Shown here piece by piece: positions 30,339-39,732 of a stretch of 64,000 bases of DNA; the stretch's first letter is position 1, and every line of letters starts with the position of its first letter. Origin of the DNA: Pinus tabuliformis. Its lineage: Eukaryota; Streptophyta; Pinopsida; Pinales; Pinaceae. Below the pieces are notes generated by a model. It ran no database searches and had not been told where the DNA came from. It was given only the letters and a program-made list of their open reading frames with translations. The DNA is taken from NCBI GenBank assembly GCA_031772625.1, contig CM062807.1:1149521007-1149585006 (forward strand), in the 5' to 3' direction. The position numbers and the translations under genes were made by a program.

Positions 30339-30920
30339 TTATCCCTTGGTTTCCTTGGACCTACAGTAGTCCCGATACTTGGTATTGAAAGCTTGCTGCA
30401 TCTGAGCCCAAGTGGTGATACTATTCCCAGGTAAGCCCATGAACCAGCGTAATGCTGCATCCTTAAGAGTTGAAGGGAAGAGTTTCAGCTTCTGCTCATC
30501 TTCAGTATAGTCATAGGTTCGACAAAGGACAGCAAACTCAAACAGGAAGGTATCAGGATCTTCAGTAGTCAGTCCATGGAAGTGAGGTAAAGCGGAGGGG
30601 CTAATGTTCTTCATTTTCATGTCTCCATTGGTTTCTCGGATGGGGAAGGCACCTTCTATTCTCTCATCTTCTCCTCTATTGTCAGCCATAGCTTCAGATG
30701 GAATGGTCTCTAATTCTTCTTCTGCTATAGGATCTTCGTATATCTCAGGAGGTTCACCTATAGGTTCTTCTGGATCACTGTCACCAAAGAAGAGAGAAGG
30801 GTGACTCAGTGATGTGGTGGGGGTGTTGGGTAAGAATTTGCCTGTTTTATCTCGGTTCCTACGAGGCATGAAATGGAAAGACTTTTGATTGCTTTTGTTT
30901 TTTTTCTCTGGTACCTGCAA
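30339..30920 (-). CDS. Gag N-terminal region of Athila-like element
   Basis: The likely start is the Met beginning MPRRNRDKTGKF near 30869. An acidic linker (GDSDPEEPIGEPPEIYEDP) is followed by the Retrotrans_gag core: LPHFHGLTTEDPDTFLFEF, KLKLFPSTLKDAALRWFMG and TTWAQMQQAFNTKYR. This part forms the capsid shell. It lies directly upstream of the next gag-pol frame, with a small break between. Confidence 0.85.
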   Translation of the reverse strand: MQVPEKKNKSNQKSFHFMPRRNRDKTGKFLPNTPTTSLSHPSLFFGDSDPEEPIGEPPEIYEDPIAEEELETIPSEAMADNRGEDERIEGAFPIRETNGDMKMKNISPSALPHFHGLTTEDPDTFLFEFAVLCRTYDYTEDEQKLKLFPSTLKDAALRWFMGLPGNSITTWAQMQQAFNTKYRDYCRSKETKG

Positions 30921-31207
30921 AAACTGAAACAGATTGATCTACAACTAACTATCTTGCTGAAATGAAAATGCAGAATTGAAATGAAAGCAGGAAAGAACTA
31001 ATCTACTTTGCTCAAATGAAATTGCAGGAATGGAAATGCTAGTCTACGCTTGCAAAATTGAAATTGCGGAATTGAAATGCTAATCTATGAAAGCAAGAAA
31101 TGTCTATGCTACTTTTGCAGAATGGAAATGAAATAAACTACTTGGCAGAAAACGAGAGTGGGAAAATAGAAGAAAAGAAACAATTACTAATACTCTGACG
31201 CTTCCAC

Positions 31208-31220
31208 GGCAACGGCGCCA
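31208..31220 (-). other. tRNA-Asp-type primer binding site of Athila-like element
   Basis: The minus strand reads TGGCGCCGTTGCC, the primer site usual in Athila elements and complementary to a plant tRNA-Asp 3' end. It lies six bases from the LTR that starts at 31227. Confidence 0.88.
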
Positions 31221-31226
31221 AAAAGA

Positions 31227-31594
31227 TGGTGGGCTCCAGTATTGTAGCAATAATGCTACAACTCCTGGAGCTTCCTTCTCTAATTTTATCAACCCGGTAG
31301 TTCGTACAAACTTGGAAGCGACGGTGTTGTATGCACAAGTACTAGCTCTTGTCGCAGCTGTCACTTGGTCAGCTGGCACAAGTCCGCTAGGGCTCAAGCC
31401 AACTTCTATAAGTTCTCAAAAGAATCTTTTTAAGTCATCAACGAAATCTATCTCAAAGGAAATTAACCTACTTTGCAAGAATGAACTGAAAGCCAACAAA
31501 ACATGGAAACCCTAGTAAACCCTAATTTTACCAGCTTAATCCTTATGGTGAAATGGTGGGAATGCAGCTTCTTAAAGTGATGCCATTACTTCTA
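31227..31594 (-). repeat. Partial 5' LTR of Athila-like element, interrupted by Copia-like insertion
   Basis: The LTR starts TGGTGGG next to the primer site and runs to the TGTTGG start of the inserted element. The bases before the insertion (TTCTA, 31590-31594) are a possible target duplication. The rest of the LTR should lie beyond the Copia-like element, in or after the assembly gap. Confidence 0.75.
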
Positions 31595-31713
31595 TGTTGG
31601 CATTATGAGATAAGTATTGTCCTTGATGGCAAACCTCACTGATGACAAATCATAGTACAGAAGGTCAGCAGCAAGGAATTGATGATCAGACTATAAGAAG
31701 AAGAGAAAGTTCA

Positions 31714-31779
31714 TACACGCTGGTTCATTAAGCCCAAGTCGCGTGTACACGCAGGTTGGCTTCAGCAAAAGCGCGTGTA
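31714..31779 (+). other. TACACGC/GCGTGTA hairpin pair (LTR module 1)
   Basis: Two adjoining hairpins share a GCGTGTACACGC palindrome. The arms TACACGC 31714-31720 with GCGTGTA 31741-31747 and TACACGC 31746-31752 with GCGTGTA 31773-31779 are 7-bp perfect stems with 20-nt loops. Related pairs occur at 32247-32310 and 32952-33022 and in LTR 2. Confidence 0.8.
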
Positions 31780-32564
31780 TGTGGAAAAGTATCTTTGGTC
31801 CATGGCGGTTATTCCTTGGAAGTTGTGCCTATGGTTTTTGGACCTTGGCGTCTCGGCGGACGTGTTGATCCCTAGTTTTGAAGTTGATGGTATTGGATTT
31901 CTATGGTTTTGGCTCTTGGTATTGAACAAGGCCTAAGGCTATATAAAGGGAAGGAAATCATTAGGCAAGTGCATCTGAAATGTCTTGTATATCTGATGAA
32001 GCATTAGATCCAGTATGCAGAGTTATGGGTTGATGATGCATTGCTTGATCTGAGCTAAGGAGAGATCTCACCTGTTGATGGAGAACTAGATCTAAGGAGA
32101 GATCGGGATCAAATGGTTTGAAATGAACTATCTTTATGATGCTTATTCTAGATCTACATACTGACGCATGTATTGTTCTATAAGTGTTATGAGTATGATT
32201 GATGTCTGGTACATCTGCAAGTTATGAGAAATTATTTTTAGATCTGTACGTGGGTTGGCTTTGATAAAAGCGTGTATACACACGGGTTTGATTCATCAAA
32301 GTAGCGTATACATTGTGAATCTTAATATTTGAAGTTGCAGATGGATCTGATGGTTATTACAGAGTTCTGTGTCTGCTCTGTATTCTGGTGACTGTTGTTA
32401 ACAGGATTTCAGTGATTCAGAGTTTGATGATTGTTTTGAGCTTCAATGATAGTTATGGGTCCAGTATGAAAATTGGATGAAAGTGGCCTTACAGATTATG
32501 TGGTGTGCTTCAGTGTATCCAGTCTGAAAATTGATGAAACGTGGTACCTGGAGGTGAGAAGATT

Positions 32565-32811
32565 GTAGGCAAGCACCTACGTACTAGTATCTAAGCTAGT
32601 ACAAAAGCTAAAGGAGATCTTTGGAGCATTGTAGCAGGTAGCAGCCTGCGTACTAGTAAATGGATCGGCTAGTACAAGAGCAAAGGGGGTTGTAGCTCCC
32701 GTACTGGTATAAGACTGCACCAGTACAAATATTGTAAAAGGATTTTCTTATTAAGAAGAAGATTGAGATGACTTGCAGCAGGTGGTTTTCACCCACATTG
32801 GGTTTCCACCT
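32565..32811 (+). other. Three tandem double-hairpin modules with covarying stems, plus a nested hairpin
   Basis: Each module is a 5-bp stem with a 6-nt loop followed without spacer by a second stem. Module 1: GTAGG/CCTAC (32565-32580) then GTACTAG/CTAGTAC (32581-32602). Module 2: GCAGG/CCTGC (32634-32649) then GTACTAG/CTAGTAC (32650-32675). Module 3: GGGGG/CTCCC (32685-32700, one G-T pair) then GTACTGGT/ACCAGTAC (32701-32726). Stem bases differ between modules but pairing is kept. A nested AGGTGG/CCACCT hairpin follows at 32780-32811. The same array is at 37704-37865 in LTR 2. Confidence 0.85.
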
Positions 32812-33098
32812 TATATCTTTGTGTTCATGTGTGTGGCTCTTGTGTGATGTTCTGTTCTGTTATTCTGCACCTGTTTACTGTTAATATGCTTAATAATGAT
32901 CTGATGCATTTACTGAAGATTAAGCTAACTGAATTATAAGATCTCTGGATATACGCGAGTTTCATTAGACACAGTAGCGTGTACACGCGGGTTCACTTAA
33001 TTGAAGTAGCGTATATGTTTCTGAGTATGAAATTGAAAAGTTTGATTGATCTGATAATACTGATTCACCCCCCCCCTCTCAGTATTATTTTCAACAAT

Positions 33099-33110
33099 TG
33101 GTATCAGAGC
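33099..33110 (+). other. Initiator tRNA-Met primer binding site, unit 1
   Basis: TGGTATCAGAGC lies two bases after the LTR end at 33096. Its equivalent in unit 2 is 38238-38249. Confidence 0.9.
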
Positions 33111-33136
33111 AGGTCCTTTGATAGAAGCTTGATCGC

Positions 33137-34222
33137 TTGAAGGAGATCCGTGGAACAATGGGAAAGAAGCTTAAGAAGAAAGCTCATAAGAAGAAGAAGA
33201 CATCTCAGAAGGACTATGACAGTGGGAGAATCGATTGGGGATTAGGTATAAGAGGCTCTTCAGATTCAGAATCATTATCAGGTATGAATGTGTTATCCTC
33301 TGATGTTCCTGCTATATTTCCTTGTGAAAGTGATGGAAGTGATAGTGAAACTACTGAACATGCTTTTATGGGTGAGCAAGAAAAGTATCAAATAGAGGCA
33401 GTATTTAGAAGGCTTACAGACAAAGTTAAAGATCAACAAGATCTATTGAACAAAAGGGAATGTGCTTTCAAAGAAGAAGTTACCAAACTAAAGGCCCAAC
33501 TAGAAGAAGGAAACAAGGTAAGAAAGCTACTCAAGGACAAGGAAGACCAATGTCAAAAATTGCAGCATGAAGTGACATCATTAAGAAAAGAAGTCAACGA
33601 AAGAAGCACAACCATCAAGAAACTCAAAGATAGATCCAGCTACTATGAAAATCTTGAAGCTATGATCCTCTCACTAAAGGAAGATCTTGAAGAATCCAAG
33701 AAGCAGAATGAAGATCTACACCAAGCAATTGAAAAGCAAGACAACGAAGTCATCAGCTTAAAATCACAGTTGGAATGTGCCTTCAGAGTTCGTCAAATTC
33801 AGCAGGATCTGTATGAAAAGCAAGAAAAGGAGATACTCAATCTAAGGCAACAAATGGAAGAAGGAAGGAAATATGGAGAAGACATGAAGAAGCAATGTCT
33901 AGAAAAGGAGGAACAACTTCAAGTTGAGGTAAATATCTTGAAAGGTAAAATAGAAGAAAAGGATAAGCTTTTACAATTTCAAGATAGTTCTAAAGTCTTG
34001 GATGATATTCTTAGTAGTCAAAGGTCTCCTGCTATCAAGACTGGTCTTGGTTTTCATGAATCTGTTGAAGGTGAATCTAGTTCACAAGGAGAGGCAAGGA
34101 ACTCTAAAGAGAAATCCAAAATGATCAACAAGGAGATGAAAGGTCAACCAAGGAAAGAAAGTCTTCAAAGAGAATCTTTTACTCCTCCTATGAATAATGT
34201 TGAATGTTATGGACAGATGTAA
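33137..34222 (+). CDS. Gag-like coiled-coil ORF, Copia-like unit 1
   Basis: The frame of about 350 residues likely starts at the Met near 33158 (MGKKLKKKAHKKKKTSQKDY), giving a very basic N-terminus. From about residue 75 to 285 it is a long heptad-rich coiled coil, with repeated E/K/L-rich segments such as KVRKLLKDKEDQCQKLQHEV. A Ser/Lys-rich tail follows. There is no recognisable UBN2-type capsid domain, so it may be only the central and C-terminal part of a SIRE-type gag, or a replacement for it. The zinc-knuckle ORF begins at its end. The same ORF in unit 2 is 38439-39344. Confidence 0.7.
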   Translation: MKEIRGTMGKKLKKKAHKKKKTSQKDYDSGRIDWGLGIRGSSDSESLSGMNVLSSDVPAIFPCESDGSDSETTEHAFMGEQEKYQIEAVFRRLTDKVKDQQDLLNKRECAFKEEVTKLKAQLEEGNKVRKLLKDKEDQCQKLQHEVTSLRKEVNERSTTIKKLKDRSSYYENLEAMILSLKEDLEESKKQNEDLHQAIEKQDNEVISLKSQLECAFRVRQIQQDLYEKQEKEILNLRQQMEEGRKYGEDMKKQCLEKEEQLQVEVNILKGKIEEKDKLLQFQDSSKVLDDILSSQRSPAIKTGLGFHESVEGESSSQGEARNSKEKSKMINKEMKGQPRKESLQRESFTPPMNNVECYGQM

Positions 34223-34580
34223 AAGAAGAAGAGTTCAAGACCATTATGCAGATAAGTCATCTCAATCAAGGTACTTTAATGGATATTGCTTTGCTTGTAA
34301 TATGTATGGTCACAAAGCTGTTGATTGCTACAGGAGGAATATGAAACATGTAAGATGTTATGCATGTAACACGATTGGACATATAGCAAAGGAATGCAGG
34401 AACAAAGGATGGACATCACACCAAAAGAAGAAAACCTCATCACACTTGAAGATATGGAGGAAGAAGGAAGTACAGTCAGCACAATGTACTGAGACACAGC
34501 ACAGCACAGACATATCAGACTCAGGGGGAGCTGAAAGTGTAAAACTTCAGTGTTCTAATTCTCATACGCAAGTTTCATGA
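34197..34580 (+). CDS. Double CCHC zinc-knuckle ORF, Copia-like unit 1
   Basis: Two CX2CX4HX4C knuckles, CFACNMYGHKAVDC and CYACNTIGHIAKEC, are separated by about ten residues and followed by a basic tail. This is the nucleocapsid type of gag C-terminus, which binds element RNA. No pol follows. The unit-2 counterpart is at 39454-39732. Confidence 0.75.
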   Translation: MLNVMDRCKRRRVQDHYADKSSQSRYFNGYCFACNMYGHKAVDCYRRNMKHVRCYACNTIGHIAKECRNKGWTSHQKKKTSSHLKIWRKKEVQSAQCTETQHSTDISDSGGAESVKLQCSNSHTQVS

Positions 34581-34626
34581 AGTATAGCCGCGTATATACG
34601 CGAGTTTCACATTGTAAAGTCGCGTA
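34565..34626 (+). other. TACGC/GCGTA hairpin pair around a 14-nt palindrome
   Basis: The palindrome CGCGTATATACGCG at 34589-34602 joins two hairpins. The second has a 7-bp perfect stem TACGCGA/TCGCGTA (34597-34603 with 34620-34626). Unit 2 has the palindrome at 39741-39754. Confidence 0.8.
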
Positions 34627-35550
34627 TATGTCAGTCTGAGGAAAAGCAGTGGGGACAGATCAGAAAAAGGATCTGATATGATTCAGTCTGTTATTTGCTC
34701 TATTGGTTACAGTCTGCTGAGGATGTGTGGAAATGTTTTGTTACTTGTATGATGTCTAGAAGTGTTTTTGATCCTAACTTGAGGATGATGATGTTTTGAT
34801 TCTTATTGATGATATTTGCATGATCAGATCTAACAGATGGCACTGGTTGAGGGGGAGCATATGCCTTTAGTAATTCGTTGTTGGCATTATGGTTAATAAT
34901 CCTTGGTGATGATTCTTATATGGCTAAATGATATATCTTGCTATGATGTGGTTGTGAGTTGTCTATGATAAACTCTCATATGATTCTTGAAGTTACATAG
35001 TTGATGATCAGATCAGATTTATGGTTGATTCTTTGATGATGCATATATGGTGCTTACATGGTGATCTTCATAAGGACAAGGAGAAGTACAAAGCTTGAAT
35101 ATACATCTTCACTTGATGATGGGTCACTCATATACTGCTGTTGTCATATGCATAAAAATCATACAGTTATGATGCAGGCACTCTTGTGGATAAGGATTGT
35201 TGCTGTTGATGATATCAAGAAGTTTTGTCAAATGAGCTTGAGCTCAAGATACATAATGCTGATACATGGATGACTACTCAAAGTTGCTTTATTGGAGACA
35301 TGGTGATGAGTTCTTATCTATATGATGATAGGTTTATACTTACATATGTTAATTGATGCAGATGTTCCCAAGTAATGATACTTGGATCATGTAGAGCTTG
35401 ATGAAATGGCTATGGTGGTTTCACACATGATACAATATGAATGACTCTGAATTCTGTTCAAAGGGACGAATTGATGCAGACATACCTTGTTATAGGTTGA
35501 TGACCTATTCTCTACAGGACATTTACAGGTTGCTGATATGGAAATTTGTG

Positions 35551-35681
35551 TACGCGTATTGTTTAAAGGATATCCGCGTGCATACGCCGTTTTACAAGGG
35601 GATAGTCGCGTATATGGTGTACGCGTGTTTCGTAAGGGATATCTGCGTATATACGCCTATCTATGTGTATACAGACGCGTA
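35551..35681 (+). other. Array of four TACGC/GCGTA hairpins
   Basis: Four successive units are bounded by TACGC and GCGT(A): arms at 35551/35575, 35583/35608, 35620/35645 and 35652/35677. Spacing is about 32-36 bp, and the loops differ in sequence. Unit 2 keeps a more decayed version at about 40697-40835. Confidence 0.75.
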
Positions 35682-36570
35682 TATGGAGATTTGAAGGAAA
35701 TCAGCAGGGACAGATGTTGGTTGCACAGATATAGGTCTGACAGAGATCATCTGGCACAGGTTCAGGGGGAGCAGATAATCTTCCAATGATGCATTGTTGG
35801 CATTATCTTAAAGCTTTTGGTTCTAGTTCACATTTGGTGTTGATTTCAGGAGGAACAAAGGCGAAAGGAGAACAGAAGGATCTCTTGGTTGCTGATCTGA
35901 ATGGTGATTATCAGTGACTTTCATAAGTCTTGGTCTAGTTATTTCGTCTCTATGTCATATATCTCTTTTGTGGTATCTCTTTCATGGTGTCAAGGTCATG
36001 TAACGGCCTATTTTGGTTTCCCCACTATGCCTGGGATGATTGATGCAATATGATTGGTTGTCATATGTAAACTTTTGATGTATCCCCACTTGGTTGGGTG
36101 GATGAGTCAATTTTTGTATATCCTCACTTAGTTGAGAGATGGATGTATGTATGAGTCTTTGGTGATAGGAAGGTCTTTTATGATGTATAGAGTCATGTTC
36201 TTCTTGAAGAACATCTTTTGCAGATCTTGCCTACAGTCAGGAAGAGCATGAACAACACACTTCAGCAGAGTACAGAGACTTGGCATGTACTCAGCGGGAG
36301 CATTGACAGATTGGTACACCTTGGCATATACAAAGGGGAGATTATTCAGAGATTTCAGCAGGTACTCAGGGGAGTATGGACAGTGGAATGATTCAGCAAA
36401 GGAAGAGAATATCTTGGTCCACCCTTGCCCTTGATGTCAAAGGGGGAGAGTGATTTGGTGTTGTTGCATCAAGTCCAAAGGGGGAGATTGTTGGATTATG
36501 ATGCATGTGTTGTACTTGATGGCAACCTCTCATAGAAGAATATCCACTTATGTATAACTGGATGAATATT

Positions 36571-36686
36571 CAGATGAGATATCAGATGTGACTGATGGAG
36601 GATAGCTCAAAGGAATCAGATGATGAATTTCAGAAGAGATATCAGATGTGACTGATGGAGGACAGCTCAAAGGAATCAGATGATAG
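36571..36686 (+). repeat. 60-bp tandem duplication before the polypurine tract
   Basis: Bases 36571-36630 and 36631-36686 are near-identical with an exact 60-bp period. They lie between two polypurine-tract/TGTTGG modules (36479 and 36725). Confidence 0.9.
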
Positions 36687-36734
36687 TTCTAAGTGTGACA
36701 AGTTAGCTTTGCCATCAAGTCCAAAGGGGGAGAT

Positions 36735-38235
36735 TGTTGGCATTATGAGATAAGTGTTGTCCTTGATGGCAAACCTCACTGATGACAAATCATAGTACAG
36801 AAGGTCAGCAGCAAGGAATTGATGATCAGACTATAAGAAGAAGAGAAAGTTCATACACGCTGGTTCATTAAGCCCAAGTCGCGTGTACACGCAGGTTGGC
36901 TTCAGCAAAAGCGCGTGTATGTGGAAAAGTATCTTTGGTCCATGGCGGTTATTCCTTGGAAGTTGTGCCTATGGTTTTGGACCTTGGCGTCTCGGCGGAC
37001 GTGTTGATCCCTAGTTTTGAAGTTGATGGTATTGGATTTCTATGGTTTTGGCTCTTGGTATTGAACAAGGCCTAAGGCTATATAAAGGCAAGGAAATCAT
37101 TAGGCAAGTGCATCTGAAATGTCTTGTATATCTGATGAAGCATTAGATCCAGTATGCAGAGTTATGGGTTGATGATGCATTGCTTGATCTGAGCTAAGGA
37201 GAGATCTCACCTGTTGATGGAGAACTAGATCTAAGGAGAGATCGGGATCAAATGGTTTGAAATGAACTATCTTTATGATGCTTATTCTAGATCTACATAC
37301 TAACGCATGTATTGTTCTATAAGTGTTATGAGTATGATTGATGTCTGGTACAGCTGCAAGTTATGAGAAATTATTTTTAGATCTGTACGCGGGTTGGCTT
37401 TGATAAAAGCGCGTATACACGCGGGTTTGATTCATCAAAGTAGCGTATACATTGTGAATCTTAATATTTGAAGTTGCAGATGGATCTGATGGTTATTACA
37501 GAGTTCTGTGTCTGCTCTGTATTCTGGTGACTGTTGTTAACAGGATTTCAGTGATTCAGAGTTTGATGATTGTTTTGAGCTTCAATGATAGTTATGGGTC
37601 CAGTATGAAAATTGGATGAAAGTGGCCTTACAGATTATGTGGTGTGCTTCAGTGTATCCAGTCTGAAAATTGATGAAACGTGGTACCTGGAGGTGAGAAG
37701 ATTGTAGGCAAGCACCTACGTACTAGTATCTAAGCTAGTACAAAAGCTAAAGGAGATCTTTGGAGCATTGTAGCAGGTAGCAGCCTGCGTACTAGTAAAT
37801 GGATCGGCTAGTACAAGAGCAAAGGGGGTTGTAGCTCCCGTACTGGTATAAGACTGCACCAGTACAAATATTGTAAAAGGATTTTCTTATTAAGAAGAAG
37901 ATTGAGATGACTTGCAGCAGGTGGTTTTCACCCACATTGGGTTTCCACCTTATATCTTTGTGTTCATGTGTGTGGCTCTTGTGTGATGTTCTGTTCTGTT
38001 ATTCTGCACCTGTTTACTGTTAATATGCTTAATAATGATCTGATGCATTTACTGAAGATTAAGCTAACTGAATTATAAGATCTCTGGATATACGCGAGTT
38101 TCATTAGACACAGTAGCGTGTACACGCGGGTTCACTTAATTGAAGTAGCGTATATGTTTCTGAGTATGAAATTGAAAAGTTTGATTGATCTGATAATACT
38201 GATTCACCCCCCCCCCCTCAGTATTATTTTCAACA
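36735..38235 (+). repeat. LTR 2 of Copia-like tandem element (shared by both units)
   Basis: 1501 bp, directly preceded by the AAAGGGGGAGAT tract at 36723-36734 and followed by a primer site at 38238-38249. It therefore serves as 3' LTR of unit 1 and 5' LTR of unit 2. Compared with LTR 1, several of the few differences are C-to-T type changes at CpG sites in the hairpin modules. Confidence 0.92.
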
Positions 38236-38438
38236 ATTGGTATCAGAGCAGGTCCTTTGATAGAAGCTTGATCGCTTGAAGGAGATCCGTGGAACAATGG
38301 AAAGAAGCTTAAGAAGAAAGCTCATAAGAAGAAGAAGACATCTCAGAAGGACTATGACAGTGGGAAGAATCGATTGGGGATTAGGTATAAGAGGCTCTTC
38401 AGATTCAGAATCAGATTCAGAATCATTATCAGGTATGA

Positions 38439-39732
38439 ATGTGTTTATCCTCTGATGTTCCTGCTATATTCCCTTGTGAAAGTGATGGAAGTGATAGTGA
38501 AACTACTGAACATGCTTTTATGGGTGAGCAAGAAAAGTATCAAATAGAGGCAGTATTTAGAAGGCTTACAGACAAAGTTAAAGATCAACAAGATCTATTG
38601 AACAAAAGGGAATGTGATTTCAAAGAAGAAGTTACCAAACTAAAGGCCCAACTAGAAGAAGGAAACAAGGTAAGAAAGCTACTCAAGGACAAGGAAGACC
38701 AATGTCAAAAATTGCAGCATGAAGTGACATCATTAAGAAAAGAAGTCAACAAAAGAAGCACAACCATCAAGAAACTCAAAGATAGATCCAGCTACTATGA
38801 AAATCTTGAAGCTACGATCCTCTCACTAAAGGAAGATCTTGAAGAATCCAAGAAGCAGAATGAAGATCTACACCAAGCAATTGAAAAGCAAGACAACGAA
38901 GTCATCAGCTTAAAATCACAGTTGGAATGTGCCTTCAGAGTTCGTCAAATCAGCAGGATCTGTATGAAAAAGCAAGAAAAGGAGATACTCAATCTAAGGC
39001 AACAAATGGAAGAAGGAAGGAAATATGGAGAAGACATGAAGAAGCAATGTCTAGAAAAGGAGGAACAACTTCAAGTTGAGGTAAATATCTTGAAAGGTAA
39101 AATAGAAGAAAAGGATAAGCTTTTACGATTTCAAGATAGTTCTAAAGTCTTGGATGATATTCTTAGTAGTCAAAGGTCTCCTGCTATCAAGACTGGTCTT
39201 GGTTTTCATGAATCTGTTGAAGGTGAATCTAGTTCACAAGGAGAGGCAAGGAACTCTAAAGAGAAATCCAAAATGATCAACAAGGAGATGAAAGGTCAAC
39301 AAGGAAAGAAAGTCTTCAAAGAGAATCTTTTACTCCTCCTATGAATAATGTTGAATGTTATGGACAGATGTAAAAGAAGAAGAGAGTTCAAGACCATTAT
39401 GCAAATAATCATCTCAATCAAGGTACTTTAATGGATATTGCTTTGCTTGCAATATGTATGGTCACAAAGCTGCTGATTGCTACAGGAGGAATATGAAACA
39501 TGTAAGATGTTATGCATGTAACACGATTGGACATATAGCAAAGGAATGCAGGAACAAAGGATGGACATCACACCAAAAGAAGAAAACCTCATCACACTTG
39601 AAGATATGGAGGAAGAAGGAAGTACAGTCAGCACAATGTACTGAGACACAGCACAGCACAGACATATCAGACTCAGGGGGAGCTGAAAGTGTAAAACTTC
39701 AGTGTTCTAATTCTCATACGCAAGTTTCATGA
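38439..39732 (+). CDS. Gag-like coiled-coil and zinc-knuckle ORFs, Copia-like unit 2
   Basis: This is the near-identical second copy of the ORFs at 33137-34580, with a coiled coil followed by two CCHC knuckles (CYACNTIGHIAKEC is visible). It is slightly more broken than unit 1. No pol genes follow before the gap. Confidence 0.75.

Larger units (their letters stand above)
20811..31594 (-). mobile_element. Athila-like Ty3/Gypsy LTR retrotransposon
   Basis: On the minus strand the order is partial 5' LTR, tRNA-Asp-type primer site, gag, protease, RT, RNase H, integrase, noncoding spacer and a 900-plus-residue third ORF. A third ORF after pol, the tRNA-Asp primer site and an IYMDDFTPYG RT box are typical of the Athila lineage. 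The 3' LTR is not seen: sequence matching the 5' LTR start is absent from 18679-20810. The 5' LTR is interrupted by the Copia-like element at 31595. The coding part looks relatively young, with only about three to five breaks. Confidence 0.85.
31595..33096 (+). repeat. LTR 1 of Copia-like tandem element
   Basis: 1502 bp, nearly identical to LTR 2 at 36735-38235. It contains three palindrome-rich modules (31714-31779, 32247-32310, 32952-33022) and the double-hairpin array at 32565-32811. Confidence 0.92.
34523..36734 (+). other. 3' noncoding part of Copia-like unit 1, with repeated polypurine tracts and hairpins
   Basis: I see no gene. AGGGGGAG polypurine tracts recur at 34523, 34850, 35764, 36441, 36479 and 36725. 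Four of them are followed within about 2-30 bases by a TGTTGG word like the LTR start (34879, 35795, 36489 and the true LTR at 36735). Hairpin pairs lie at 34565-34626 and four TACGC/GCGTA hairpins at 35551-35681. Confidence 0.75.

Noticed and set aside
35551-35681. Regular short palindromic units with variable inner sequence looked like a CRISPR array.
   Set aside because: The repeats are only about 5-7 bp arms of hairpins, the sequence lies inside a plant retrotransposon, the units are irregular, and no cas gene is near.
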